From Odiellus spinosus (Eukaryota; Arthropoda; Arachnida; Opiliones; Phalangiidae): a stretch of DNA of 64,000 bases. The stretch spans positions 13,386,183 to 13,450,182 of the forward strand of contig OY987238.1 in the NCBI GenBank assembly GCA_963920705.1. The letters are read 5' to 3'. Under the pieces are notes generated by a model. It ran no database searches and was not told the DNA's origin. It saw nothing but the letters and a program-made list of their open reading frames with translations. Below are positions 22,371 to 32,384 of the stretch, in pieces (within the stretch, counting starts at the first letter, position 1; every line of letters starts with the position of its first letter). The translations under genes and the position numbers were made by a program.

Positions 22371-22591
22371 CAATAGCTAAATCACGTGACCATAGTGATG
22401 ACGTAGATTGCGGGGAATTAGTTTAAAAATTTCGAAAATGGTGATTATGAAATATGTATTTTAATTGTCGCTGTAATTTTATTCTATGACATATTTATAT
22501 ATATTTTGAATCGTTTTTTAACGATCAACCCGAAAATATCACTCAATTTTCATTTGGAGTTCATGAAAACACCATGACAGCCTCACTTTAA
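22371..22591 (+). mobile_element. MITE family F, right three-quarters
   Basis: CAATAGCTAAATCACGTGACC, TAGTGATGACGTAGATTGCG, GTCGCTGTAATTTTATTCTA, TTTTTTAACGATCAACCCGA and the terminal AGCCTCACTTTAA. The left end with the GTACTTTYACG word is missing. The sequence just upstream contains an unrelated hairpin (GAGCCAATCAAATC / TTATTGGCTC region). Confidence 0.8.
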
Positions 22592-23169
22592 ACTAATATA
22601 ATACCGAAAATGGTTTAATGCTCAATTAAAATTTTAAAATAGGGTACCTTTTTTTTTATAACATTGTAGAAACTGACAATTTAAAGACTGTTATAAGATC
22701 CAATGTAACATCTCTATTTAATTAACCGGAAGTGACGTATAATTACGGCTTATTTTATAAAGTAAGAGGGCGAAGGAAATTTATACAGTGTTTTTTCAAA
22801 GGATTATTTTTTTTAACCTGTGGATAGAAAATAATCGATGTTGGAAAGAGGTTTCTTTTTAGAAGAGGATGGTTCCTTCTTTAAAATTGAACTCGCAAGG
22901 TGGCGCTATTTAAAGGAAACCCGCGCCGATCTTCCCCCAGGGATTGTTGTGTCATCCCCCAAGAGTCCTTGGACTAAATCTTCTTAGTATTCTCTCTAGC
23001 TTCGGCTATTATAGGGTATTCCAACCAATAAATTAAAAGCTACCAGATACTTAGGTGCCTTACCGATTTTGCGCTATCCCTATTGGTCCACACTCCCTCC
23101 CTCCTTTTCCTTTGCTAAAAAAAAAATCAATAAACGATTCGCGCGTGACTAAACTGCTGAAGTTGGGCT
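22592..23169. other. Unassigned sequence
   Basis: No recognised repeat or gene; composition is more even at 22895-23100 than in neighbouring DNA. Confidence 0.3.
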
Positions 23170-23648
23170 TTAAAGAGAAGGTGAATTGAAAAATAAAAAA
23201 AAAATAATTTTGAAAGAAAAAATATTTTGTAAAAATAAAAATAAATTTTGGAAGTTCTTAATACAATTAAAATTAATTAGAATTAATTTTAGAGGTAAAA
23301 TTAAGATACAGATTAATATAAAACTTAAAATTAAATTATTAAGTTAAATTCTTAATGGATTAAATTTATTTTAAATTCTTAATCGATTAAATTTATCTTA
23401 AATTCTTAATCGATTAAATTAAAGTTAAATTCTTAATGGATTAAATTTATCTTAAATTCTTAATGGATTAAATTTATCTTAAATTCTTAATCGATTAAAT
23501 TTATCTTAAATTCTTAATCGATTAAATTAAAGCTAAAATTAAAGTTAAAATTATTGATGGATTAAATTTATCTTAAATTCTTAATGAATTAAATTAATAT
23601 AAAAAGTTTTTTAAATAATCTAGATTTTCTATTCCACCCTCCCTTTAA
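23170..23648. mobile_element. TTAA-flanked element enclosing a minisatellite
   Basis: Left end TTAAAGAGAAGGTGAATTGA and right end, read inward on the other strand, TTAAAGGGAGGGTGGAATAG form a degenerate inverted repeat with TTAA on both outer edges. The interior from about 23300 is the 27-bp minisatellite. No coding frame. Confidence 0.65.
23310..23600. repeat. Minisatellite, about 27-bp unit (TTAAATTCTTAATCGATTAAATTTATC)
   Basis: About nine or ten units of TAAATTCTTAATSGATTAAA, some with an additional AAAGTTAAA spacer. Each unit holds the near-palindrome TTAATCGATTAA. Lies wholly inside the TTAA-flanked element. Confidence 0.85.
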
Positions 23649-24317
23649 TAAGATGATCCTTTCAAATAAATAAGTTACAATTTAGGAAGGGATAAAAATA
23701 ATAACTGAAAAACCTTTTTTTTGGTGAGAATTAGGGTTATTTTCTAGATTGAAATGACTAACGAAGCGGCTATTATGAGAAAAAAAAAAGGGTGGTTGAC
23801 TAATTATTGACATGGAGAATATATATCCCTTGGAAGCTCGTACAACACAAGAATACACCCATAATCCTTCGCGACAACTATACTTATGATGTTTTTGGAA
23901 TCAACTTGAAATTTCATCAGGCGCAAAGTTATATTATTTTTTATGACTTAGAGATAAAAGAGTATTTATAGCTTTCTACGTATTGCAAACTCAAATTGAT
24001 TCGCTGTAATTGTTTATTGGAGAGGAAATTATTCCAAGAGGCCTTAATACGATCATCAAGTCTTTTAGAAATTCGACACAAATTCTATAATGAGCCGTAT
24101 ATTAACCAATTAAAATAAAACATAGCCGCAGCAGTCAATGGAATATGAGACTAATTATTCTAATTTGCATAAAGTTAACTAACTTTAAGAGTAACTTGTT
24201 GTTTAACGAGCAATGCTCAAAATTACTAAGCCTTATTCTAATCTGCTTCTCAATTTACACGTTGATTTCCAGAAACCCCAAATTTTCTAACAGTTGCGAC
24301 ATCTAGTTAGAGCTAGT
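23649..24317. other. Unassigned sequence
   Basis: No recognised repeat or gene. Just before 24318 the phrase TAGTTAGAGC is repeated. Confidence 0.3.
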
Positions 24318-24884
24318 TAGAGCTCGGAATTCGTATAATTTTTATTAATTGGATAAAATCTACTAAATTCTGATGCTTATTTTATTCGTTTGATTAAAAA
24401 TGGACTATTTTTCATTCGAGTTAACTTATTCCAAAATAAAGTTAAAAAAACGTAATCCATATCCGTTTTTATCCAAAAATGGCCGCCTTATCTTGGAATA
24501 TTATACATTGCGTTATACGCGAGGATAAAAATTTAATTCAAAATTTATTTTCCCTGAAAAATAACGAATAAAAAGATGATTTAAAATCTTATCGTTTTAT
24601 TTCTATTCTTCGAATTAAAAGTCAATTTGAAATATTGTTTCTTATATTTTAGACTAATTCTGGAAACGCGAATGTTTCTTATCCATCGTTATACGTTTGA
24701 ATACGAGTAATTTGTAGATAGATAAAGCGGCGAAGGCTTATCTTCGGGTAAACCTTATAAGTTTAACAATTATACGAATATAGAAATTGCATTGTTTTAT
24801 TTACAAACAATTTATCCGAAAATAAAATATCTGAAAAAAATACGAATAACGGAAGATAATGGATCGATCCGATTCCGAGCTCTA
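24318..24884 (-). mobile_element. MITE family C, complete copy
   Basis: Starts TAGAGCTCGGAATTCGTATA and ends GGATCGATCCGATTCCGAGCTCTA, inverted relative to the 1053 copy. Carries the same internal words on the opposite strand (CAAAAATGGCCGCCTTATCT; TTAGACTAATTCTGGAAACG). Open frames at 24792-25043 start inside it and are shadows. Confidence 0.85.
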
Positions 24885-25446
24885 AAATTAACTGTAACGG
24901 TATTAAAGGCAGTAATTAACCATGTACACGGACGAGAAAATAAACTAATTAATCTAAATGCTAAATATAATAATCTAAACGGTCCTAATTGGAAAAGTTT
25001 TAATAAAGTTAATTTCAATGTTAAATTTAATTTGGGTAAATAATTATATTAGTTTAATATAATATATACGAAAAGTTTACTAACATTTTCACCAACCCGG
25101 AAGTATAATAATGCCTTTAAAGTTCACTACTTAGATTATATAAGGAATTACAATGAATAATACATGACGTGATGTTGAACTTCTAATTAAACATTAAAGT
25201 AGTTTAGTTAAGCCTAACTTTAACTTTCCCTGCAGTTCGTTATAAATGATTTAATGACGTTTTGTTCCAAGTTTTGGATTTTAGCCTTTCGTGTTTGAGA
25301 AAAATTATTTTTGGACAAAATAAAATTTACTTTTACATAAAAATAAAGGGAAACTGTAACAGCCTTTCAAATTTTGAAAATACTTTTATAAAAAGTAAAT
25401 TTTTTAATTTATTTTTAATTTATTCCATGAAAGTAAACAACTCTGT
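24885..25446. other. Unassigned sequence
   Basis: AT-rich. GTTAAGCCTAACTTTAACTTT at about 25207 resembles the family F right terminus (GCCTAACTTTAAC at 60244) but the rest of F is absent. Confidence 0.35.
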
Positions 25447-25765
25447 GCAAGAATCCATTCAGGTCCCATAAGAATATGGGAGGGCCGCGATTCAATAACC
25501 ATCCTCCCAAACTTTGTAGCAAAAGTTCGTCCGCTTCGAATCAATTTTTCAAGTAAATCGCTCCTGACATTATATTATTAACCCGCGCCACTAACGACCT
25601 TGACATAATATTTTGGGTAATAAAAATGGAGCCGACCGAAAAAAGATCTAAGCGTACAAATGTTGCGAAAATTGCGGACGAACTTTTGTTACAAAGTTTG
25701 GGAGGATGGTAACAGAGGCTAAAGCTATGCTCCCATATTCTTATGGAACCCGAATGGATTCTTGC
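25447..25765. mobile_element. Long-arm MITE N, single copy
   Basis: Imperfect inverted arms of about 90 bp: GCAAGAATCCATTCAGGTCC..CATAAGAATATGGGAG..CATCCTCCCAAACTTTGTAG..AAAAGTTCGTCCGC at left, pairing with GCGGACGAACTTTTGTTACA..TTTGGGAGGATGG..CTCCCATATTCTTATGG..GAATGGATTCTTGC at right. The 130-bp centre is unique. A target duplication could not be identified, so the true ends may lie slightly outside. Confidence 0.8.
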
Positions 25766-26193
25766 TTTTACGATTATGGTAAGTCGCTGGAGTAGAATTT
25801 ATTTATTAATCAAGAAAAATATAAATTATAATTTCATACAATTTTACAGTTTCTACTCTAAATAATTTTTATCACGGTTATTACTACAACTCTATAGGCG
25901 AAGTAATACATAATATTAATTGTCATAAGTGGCGAAAGTAGTTTAAATTTATGAGCTGAAACTAAAGATGATTATAGGGCCAAAAACTCGTTAAAATGTA
26001 AAATGAATTTATGAAAGGTAATTCAAAATTTTTTAATTAGGAAGTCACGATGTTTACTTAAAATCTTATATTTCATTTTTAGTTTATTATTAACTATAAA
26101 CGACTAGGGAGATATTTGAGCAATTAATCATGTTAAGTAATTAGGGAAGTGTTAAAAATATGAATAATATTTCTTCCACAAAGGTTTTTTCTA
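25766..26193. other. Unassigned AT-rich sequence
   Basis: No recognised repeat or gene. Confidence 0.3.
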
Positions 26194-26322
26194 TTAAAGA
26201 GAAAATGCAACCTAACGTCAGTTTCTTATCGTTTAAAAAGTCCTAATTCAATTACAATCAAATATTAAAACTAGAAATAAATTTAAAACTTAACATCAAA
26301 ATAGGCTTAGCTGGATTCAAAT
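26194..26322 (+). mobile_element. MITE family E, left half leading into a minisatellite
   Basis: Starts TTAAAGAGAAAATGCAACCT, continues through TTTCTTATCGTTTAAA and CAAATATTAAAACTAGAAAT to AATAGGCTTAGCTGGATTCA, and at that point passes without a break into the 40-bp array. No right half with TGAATCCAGCTAAGCC is found after the array. Confidence 0.8.
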
Positions 26323-26960
26323 TTCCCTAGATTAATTTCCAAATTTCCCAGATTATTCAAATTTTCCTAGATTAATCTCCAAGTTTCCCAGATTATTCAA
26401 ATTTCCCTAGATTAATTTCCAAGTTTCCCAGATTATTCAAATTTCCCTAGATTAATTTCCAAGTTTCATAGATTATTCAAAATTCCCTAGATTAATTTCC
26501 AGGTTTCCCAGATTATTCAAATTTCCCTAGATTAATTTCCAAGTTTCCCAGATTATTCAAATTTCCCTAGATTAATTTCCAAGTTTCATAGATTATTCAA
26601 ATTTCCCTAGATTAATTTCCAAGTTTTCCAGATTAGTCAAATTTCCCTAGATTAATTTCCAAGTTTCCCAGATTATTCAAATTTCCCTAGATTAATTTCC
26701 AAGTTTCCCAGATTATTCAAATTTCCCTAGATTAATTTAGAATTTTCCCAGATTAGTCAAATTTCCCTAGATTAATTTCCAAGTTTCCCAGATTAGTCAA
26801 ATTTCCCTAGATTAATTTCCAAGTTTCCCAGATTGTTCAAATCTCCCTAGATCATATTCCAAGTTTATTTAGATTAATTTCCAAGTTTCCCAGATTGTTC
26901 AAATCTCCCTAGATCATATTCCAAGTTTATTTAGATTAATTTCCAAGTTACCTAGATTTC
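26322..26960. repeat. Minisatellite, 40-bp unit (CAAATTTCCCTAGATTAATTTCCAAGTTTC..)
   Basis: About 16 units of ATTCAAATTTCCCTAGATTA followed by ATTTCCAAGTTTCCCAGATT. Each unit is itself two related halves (TTTCCCTAGATTA / TTTCCCAGATTAT), so it grew from a 20-bp repeat. The last units carry an insertion (CATATTCCAAGTTTATTTAG) that is itself duplicated. The array begins exactly at the family E signature. Confidence 0.95.
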
Positions 26961-27650
26961 ACGCAACTTCCCAGAATCCCACGAGATTTATTTTTATATA
27001 CGAAGACTTTTAAATATTAGCAAAGTTTCAAATAATATTTTTAGGACCCCGTCATCCGTATAATAAACTATAAAACTAACCAACCCAGATTTAGGATAGT
27101 TCTAAAGTTGTCAAAATTGGCTACCTCGTGGAAACTGGACATAATCCCTTGACTGGTGATCTAAATCTACGTAAGTCCCAAAGTGCTAGAGCTTTATATC
27201 TTTGGCTGCATCATAATCGAGTAAACTGCCAATTATTTAACCCGGAGAGTATTATTAATTTTTATAACGCTATAGCATCGAGACAGTATTCGCCTTAATA
27301 CCTATAGGATACGTAAGCGAGCGTTGCCATGGAAACCGGACGGGTTTAGACACGCGCTCCTCGTGGCATAAATGACCCGAGCCCGCTTTCGCGCGGGGAC
27401 CATAAATTGAACTCTGTTTGCATTTGGCGGCGAAAGGGTCAGGGGGAAAAGGGGAGGGGTCAAAGCAAGGAGCATTTATACCAGAGATGGAACAGGACGG
27501 TAAACAGGGCGTAGCGACAGAACTAACACTAAGATAATTAATTTTCTGATAAGTTTAAATCTATAAATATGTTAATTGATGCTAAGCCTAATTCTCTGTA
27601 AAATTATTTTATTTTGGATAAGCGAAATTCATGATATCTTTATTTGATAT
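26961..27650. other. Unassigned sequence with a G+C-richer patch
   Basis: 27300-27520 is clearly less AT-rich than the surroundings and contains CGCGCTCC, GCGCGGGGACC and a G-rich run (GGGGGAAAAGGGGAGGGG), but no gene or repeat is recognised. It might be an exon or regulatory island; not decidable here. Confidence 0.3.
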
Positions 27651-28240
27651 ATGTTAAGTCTAATTCTCTAAATCTTTAAGATAAGCCCTAATTCTTTAGA
27701 AGATATAAGCCTAATTCTTCCGAAGTTAAGCCTAATTCTTCCGAAGCTAAGCTTAATTCTTCTGAATCCAAGCATAATTCTTCTGAATCCAAGCATAATT
27801 CTTTAGAAGCTGTAAGCCTAATTCTTCCGAAGCTAAGCCTAATTCTTCCGAAGCTAAGCCTAATTCTTCCGAAGCTAAGCCTAATTCTTCCGAAGCTAAG
27901 CCTAATTCTTCCGAAGCTAAGCCTAATTCTTCCGAAGCTAAGCCTAATTCTTCCGAAGCTAAGCCTAATTCTTCCGAAGCTAAGCCTAATTCTTCCGAAG
28001 CTAAGCCTAATTCTTCCGAAGCTAAGCCTAATTCTTCCGAAGCTAAGCCTAATTCTTCCGAAGCTAAGCCTAATTCTTCCGAAGCTAAGCCAAATTCTTC
28101 CGAAGCTAAGCCAAATTCTTCCGAAGCTAACCCTAATTCTTCCGAAGCTAACCCCAATTCTTCCGAAGCTAACCCCAATTCTTCCGAAGCTAAGCCTAAT
28201 TTTTAAGAATCCAAGCCAAATTCTTTCGAATCTAAGCCTA
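27651..28240. repeat. Minisatellite, 21-bp unit (GAAGCTAAGCCTAATTCTTCC)
   Basis: At least 22 units, the central 16 almost identical; edge units vary (AAGCATAATTCTTCTGAATC). Because 21 is a multiple of three and the unit lacks stops in two minus-strand frames, it creates open frames of 279 and 141 codons repeating GRIRLSF and EELGLAS. No codon-level constraint is visible (changes fall at any position), so these are not called as genes. Confidence 0.95.
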
Positions 28241-28249
28241 ATTCTTCCT

Positions 28250-28321
28250 ATTTCCACTCCAATGATATGATTGCTCCTAGTGGCTCCGTTCGGTCTTTTC
28301 CGAAGATCCACAGCGCCAAAA
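28250..28321 (-). other. Possible primer-binding site and leader of an LTR retrotransposon
   Basis: Read on the minus strand, TTTTGGCGCTGTGGATCTTC follows directly after the putative LTR end CCCAACA. TGGCGC-type sequence within a few bases of an LTR is usual for tRNA-primed Ty3-like elements. Downstream leader is soon replaced by the 21-bp array, so no gag or pol is present. Confidence 0.45.
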
Positions 28322-28617
28322 TGTTGGGTCCTTGGGTCGGGTGGGCCTGCTCCGGAGTATATACTGTTTAGGCTGCGGGTAAGGAACCTTTCGGAGCCCA
28401 ACCTATTTATAACTTTAGGCCGCCTAGATAAAACTTTTGACGTTTTAAGAGCCCTCCTTGTAACCTCCTTTGAGAGGCTTGCGGGAGCTTGAGTATACAG
28501 TTCTCCTAGAGAAGGACTATAGGGCATTTTTAGATATAGGCTCTAGCACCCAAAAAATGCCATTTTGAGGCCTGGATATATTCGCTTTCCGAGCCGAGCT
28601 CACTAAATCATACAACA
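28322..28617 (-). mobile_element. Candidate 5' LTR of a retrotransposon
   Basis: On the minus strand it runs from TGTTGTATGATTTAGTGAGC to CCAAGGACCCAACA (296 bp), beginning TGTTG and ending CAACA as LTRs do. It contains a good TATA box (GTTATAAATAG at 28403-28412) and is followed by a primer-site-like TTTTGGCGC. G+C is higher than in the surroundings. A second LTR or coding region is absent in the window, so the call rests on these signals only. Confidence 0.5.
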
Positions 28618-28868
28618 AACTTATTTTATATAACCTTTTTTTAACTCTTCTATCCTCTTTTATTTCCTAACCCTTATTTGTTCGTGCACTTTTGTCTTTT
28701 CCTCTCGCTCAAGAGTACTAGGAGATCCAAAACAAGATGGTTAAACCCATAATATACTAAAGCTATTCTTCTTTTTAGCATTCGTTGACGTATCTAACGT
28801 TTTCATACGTCAATTTTACTTTTCAATTCATTATTCTTAAATTGAATAACCAAAGAAATCGACTTATC
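28618..28868. other. Unassigned sequence
   Basis: T-rich on the plus strand; no repeat or gene recognised. Confidence 0.3.
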
Positions 28869-29193
28869 CAGAAGCCAATGAAACCCTCCTTTGAAGTCTA
28901 CTACTCCAATGTTCCATATAGCGCACCTCTCTGTATGGGTAAAATTCCCAATTTTACGAGTTAGAAGGGGTCCTACTTCTACGGAAAATTGGAAATTCTC
29001 TCTCTCCACAAACGCGACGTTTTTTTGACGAACTCCGAGGCTGCTAGAGATATTCGCTCGGCGAGCTCCCGCTCCGAAAATATCTACCGTTAGGAGGCGT
29101 ACGAATCGAGCTTTTTGAAACTAACCCATACAGAGAGGCGTAGACAAGACCCGGGAGTAATAGACTTCAAACGGAGGGTTTCATCGGCTTCTG
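28869..29193 (-). mobile_element. MITE family A, complete but diverged copy
   Basis: 325 bp; shorter than the others because of a 10-12 bp deletion in the CATCCCCCCTGTC region (reads TCCTACTTCTACGG) and one base lost in ACAAACGCGACG. Right arm has TTCAAACGGAGGG. Flanks ACTTATC / GCTTATC give a 6-7 bp duplication. The most diverged complete copy in the window. Confidence 0.93.
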
Positions 29194-29727
29194 GCTTATC
29201 CAATCAGGAAAAATCTTAAAATTTGGTCGAAAATGGTGCAAATTGTAAAATAGTTCAAAATTTAGTAAAATTGTGTAAGACATTGAAGATAGCATTTAAA
29301 TAGTATAAAAAAAAAATCAAAATTAATCTATTGACCCGTAAAAATTATGCCATCGTTAATTTAAAGATAGGAGTATGAAATAACTACTTACTAGCGCAAT
29401 TAGAATAATCTCAAAATAAAATAAGACGCGACTAAATAAAAATTTTGGGATAGCTGAGTTAGGCCTTTGCAAGCTCATTTTTCATAGTCTTAAAGCCGAT
29501 AGCAGGTGTGTTGGAATCTTCTACTATAACCCTTCCTACAGCTAAACTATACCACCAGAAAAGACAACGCTTTTTATTTTTTTTATTTAAGGTATATAAA
29601 TTCTTATATAGAAGCTGTTAGGGTTACATTCATCTTTCTTGGGTGAACTAGATATGTACTTATCTTTCAAAACGCAGTCCAAAAACAGTACCCGGTTTCA
29701 ATTTTGACAAAGCTATATCATATCACG
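29194..29727. other. Unassigned sequence
   Basis: No recognised repeat or gene. Confidence 0.3.
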
Positions 29728-30011
29728 TGATATACAAAGATATGTCATAGAAAATTACAGCGACACTAAAAATATATATATATATTATAATCGCCATTTT
29801 CGAAAATAGTCAAATCAAAATTCCCCCGCAATCCGCGTCATCATTATGGTCACGTGATTTCTGTATTGTAGAACCTATAGTTGATTCTCGCGCGTGATAA
29901 GGTGCGGTCTTTCTCGTGAAAGTACTTAATCCGGAACGACAACTACCTTTCGTCAATTACGTCATAAATCGGGGAAAAAATTACTACATATTTTTGACAT
30001 TTTCATTTTGA
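29728..30011 (-). mobile_element. MITE family F, left and middle parts
   Basis: Minus strand: from TTCAAAATGAAAATGTCAAA, ATGACGTAATTGACG, CGGATTAAGTACTTTCACGA, the GCGCGAGAATCAACTATAGG block, CCATAATGATGACGCGGATT and GTCGCTGTAATTTTCTATGA, stopping at about 29728 before the AACGATCAACCCGA block. It defines the far left segment of F that is also present at 20455. The right end is missing. Confidence 0.8.
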
Positions 30012-30504
30012 AGTTTATTTTTAACGCGTTAACCCAGAGGTCTAAAATTTTGAATATGGCGTTTTAATAGTATGATAAAACTAAATATATAATTAGAAAA
30101 AAATAGTGAAAGCCTAACATTAATTAAACGACAATTTTGTGACGTCATATGGTATTATACCTTTAAAATCTACTTGTTTCTAAGGTTGAAATTTCCTATA
30201 TGTTTTTATCAAAGAGCTCTTTCCGGTAACTTTCTATTATTTACCGGAAACATAATAGAATGAAAAACCTTTGGATAAGGGTATTTGATAAATAAAATAA
30301 GAGATTCACTAGTGGGCAAATAGAGATAGAAACAATGGATTTGCCAACTCCTTATCCTTCTACAATTTTCAAAAGGATATACATTCCAATTAGAAAAACG
30401 TTTTTATACGGAAATTTTGGTCCCTTTAAAGAGTGCAACCCAAAATATAGTTCGCGTTTAAGTTCACCCAAACCTTCGCGTGCTGACAAACAATTAAAAA
30501 AAAA
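30012..30504. other. Unassigned sequence
   Basis: TCCCTTTAAAGAG at 30420 resembles a TTAA-class end; no partner assigned. Otherwise nothing recognised. Confidence 0.3.
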
Positions 30505-31068
30505 TTAAAGTTAGAATGGAATCTAATAACAAGTGATTTTTTTATCGATTACATATCGTTTAAATAAACCTAATCCAACATTTCTTAATCGATTTAAAAT
30601 CAAACCGATATTCAAATTGCCAGGAATCGTATTAAGCATCACGCGTTATCTTTAGAAATCGATTTATCGTAGCTTCATCTATCGGTTGTTGAAACCAGCC
30701 GAATCGGTTCTCGAAACTGGTTCCCGAAGCAGTTTCGAGAAATCCAATCAAATCGATTCGAGAAAAGATGGTTTCTCGTTCACACGACTACAGTGAAACG
30801 TTTTGAAACGGTTCAAATCGATTCCAAGGCCTATTAAACTAGAAATAGGCTTAGCTGGATTCATGGAGATATTCTGAACTAACGACCAATGATCATGGAG
30901 ATCAGGTATCGCAATGAATCCAGCTAAGCCTATTTTGATGATAAGTTTTAAATTTATTTCTAGTTAAATATTTGTTTGTAATTTTTGTTTACTGTTGGAT
31001 TAGGGATATTTAAACGATAAATAATCGATAAAAAAATCGATTGCTGTTAGGTTTCATTCTCCCTTTAA
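30505..31068. mobile_element. MITE family E with both TTAA ends, carrying a family D segment
   Basis: Left end TTAAAGTTAGAATGGAATCT..TTTTTTATCGATTACATATC..TAAACCTAATCCAAC; right end, read inward on the other strand, TTAAAGGGAGAATGAAACCT..TTTTTTATCGATTATTTATC..CCTAATCCAACAG. Arms are about 75 bp and similar throughout, with TTAA at both edges. The core (AATAGGCTTAGCTGGATTCA..TGAATCCAGCTAAGCCTATT) is at 30841-30950. A family D segment replaces part of the left arm at 30579-30834. This copy defines the full extent of family E. Confidence 0.85.
30579..30834 (-). mobile_element. MITE family D segment inside family E
   Basis: Minus strand: from AATAGGCCTTGGAATCGATT through the TCGTTCACACGACT complement, CTGCTTCGGGAACCAGTTTC and GAAACCAGCCGAATCGG complement to AAATCGATTAAGAAATG. 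Both D termini are missing, and about 45 bp of the E arm are missing too, so this is not a simple insertion; recombination or deletion after insertion is likely. Confidence 0.8.
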
Positions 31069-31776
31069 TGTATACGTCTTTTAGTTTTAGTCGCAACTAG
31101 GGTGTAAGATTTCAAAACTTGATTCTTTTCTACTCGTATTCGTTAGAGTGATAAATGGTCTTTTGCTCCATTTCTTCCGACGTTCCTATAAAACTGACAA
31201 ATGATTCGATCTCGAAAACTAGCTCGGGTAACTAATGATTTTTATTTAATTGATGGACGAAAGAGCTCTTTTTTATTTTCTTTAGAATTAAGCGCTTAAA
31301 CTTCGCTTCAATTTAAATTCCAATCTTTAGAAAATAAAGACTTCTCTATCGAAATAAATGAAGATTCCAATCCCATTATAATTCCAATCCAATTATAATC
31401 TATTAAAATAAACTTGAATTTTAATCATTTCAAATTGAATTGTTTTTATTTAGGAAACAATTCAATTTAATTTTGAATAAAAAAACAAGATTAGTTTCAA
31501 ACTTTTTGTTGTTTCAGAGTTTATTCAACAACTCGAAAATATGGAATTAAGCATTTAATTAATTAATTTAAACTAATTAAATTTAAGCCGAAGTTTCTTT
31601 GACTCCGAAGAATTTAAACTTCATACAAAAATTTATTTGTCTAGCCCCTGTAAAAGTGTTCTAACTGCTAAGCTTTGGTGTCCAATGAGAAGCCTAACCT
31701 ACAGCGCCTTGTAAAATAGTTTAGAGAAAATTTTAACAATATTAAACTAGGAAAATAACTATTTTTAACAAAAGTC
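31069..31776. other. Unassigned AT-rich sequence
   Basis: Contains short direct repeats of CAATCC.ATTATAATTCCAAT near 31365-31395. No gene recognised. Confidence 0.3.
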
Positions 31777-32049
31777 GCGTTCATACTATGCCTTGAAATC
31801 GATTTAAACCGTTTCAAAAAGTATCTCTAGAGTCGTGTGAACTGAAAACTGTCTTTTCTCGAATCGTTTTGGTTCGATTTCTAGAAACTGCTTCGGGAAC
31901 CAGTTTCGGTTTCAACAACCGATAGATAAATCGATTTGTAACGATAACGCGTGAACGTGTGACGCTTAAAACGATTCCTGGCGATTTGAATATCGGTTTA
32001 ATTTTACCATTTCAAATCGATTTAGAAATGAGAGTGTGACAGTAGCTTT
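31777..32049 (+). mobile_element. MITE family D, complete copy
   Basis: GCGTTCATACTATGCCTTGA through CTGCTTCGGGAACCAGTTTC (a short deletion follows, merging into GGTTTCAACAACCGATAG) and GATAACGCGTGAACGTGTGA to AGTGTGACAGTAGCTTTA. The ends show the imperfect inverted repeat GtcGCGTTCATACTA / GCTACtGTCACACT. About 270 bp. Confidence 0.85.
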
Positions 32050-32384
32050 AAACACAATTTAATGACCGGAAGTATGGGAACGTAAATCTCAGAGGCGCAT
32101 TTTCTACTCCTCTTGATACGTTCTCTGTGGTAGAAAGAAGGAGAGGTCGCGAAAGGTTTTTAGTTGGAGCAATCGGAAGTAATGATTCGCTGCCATTAGT
32201 GTATTTTATTAGGGCAATAAAAGCCGTTGAATTACTCGCGACTACACACCTAATATTACGACTAGTTCCGTTCCCACTAGTTAAATAAATGACGCCATCA
32301 TTCCAACCTCGGCTTTTACAACTTTAAGTCCGGGTTCTCCCACAAAAAAACGGAAATATAAGGATCTCTATATACCAAGTAGAT
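32050..32384. other. Unassigned sequence
   Basis: No recognised repeat or gene. Confidence 0.3.

Noticed and set aside
27688-28527. 279-codon frame with GRIRLSF heptads and 141-codon frame with EELGLAS heptads
   Set aside because: Two frames of one 21-bp minisatellite. Period divisible by three explains openness; no start context, splice evidence or constraint supports a protein.
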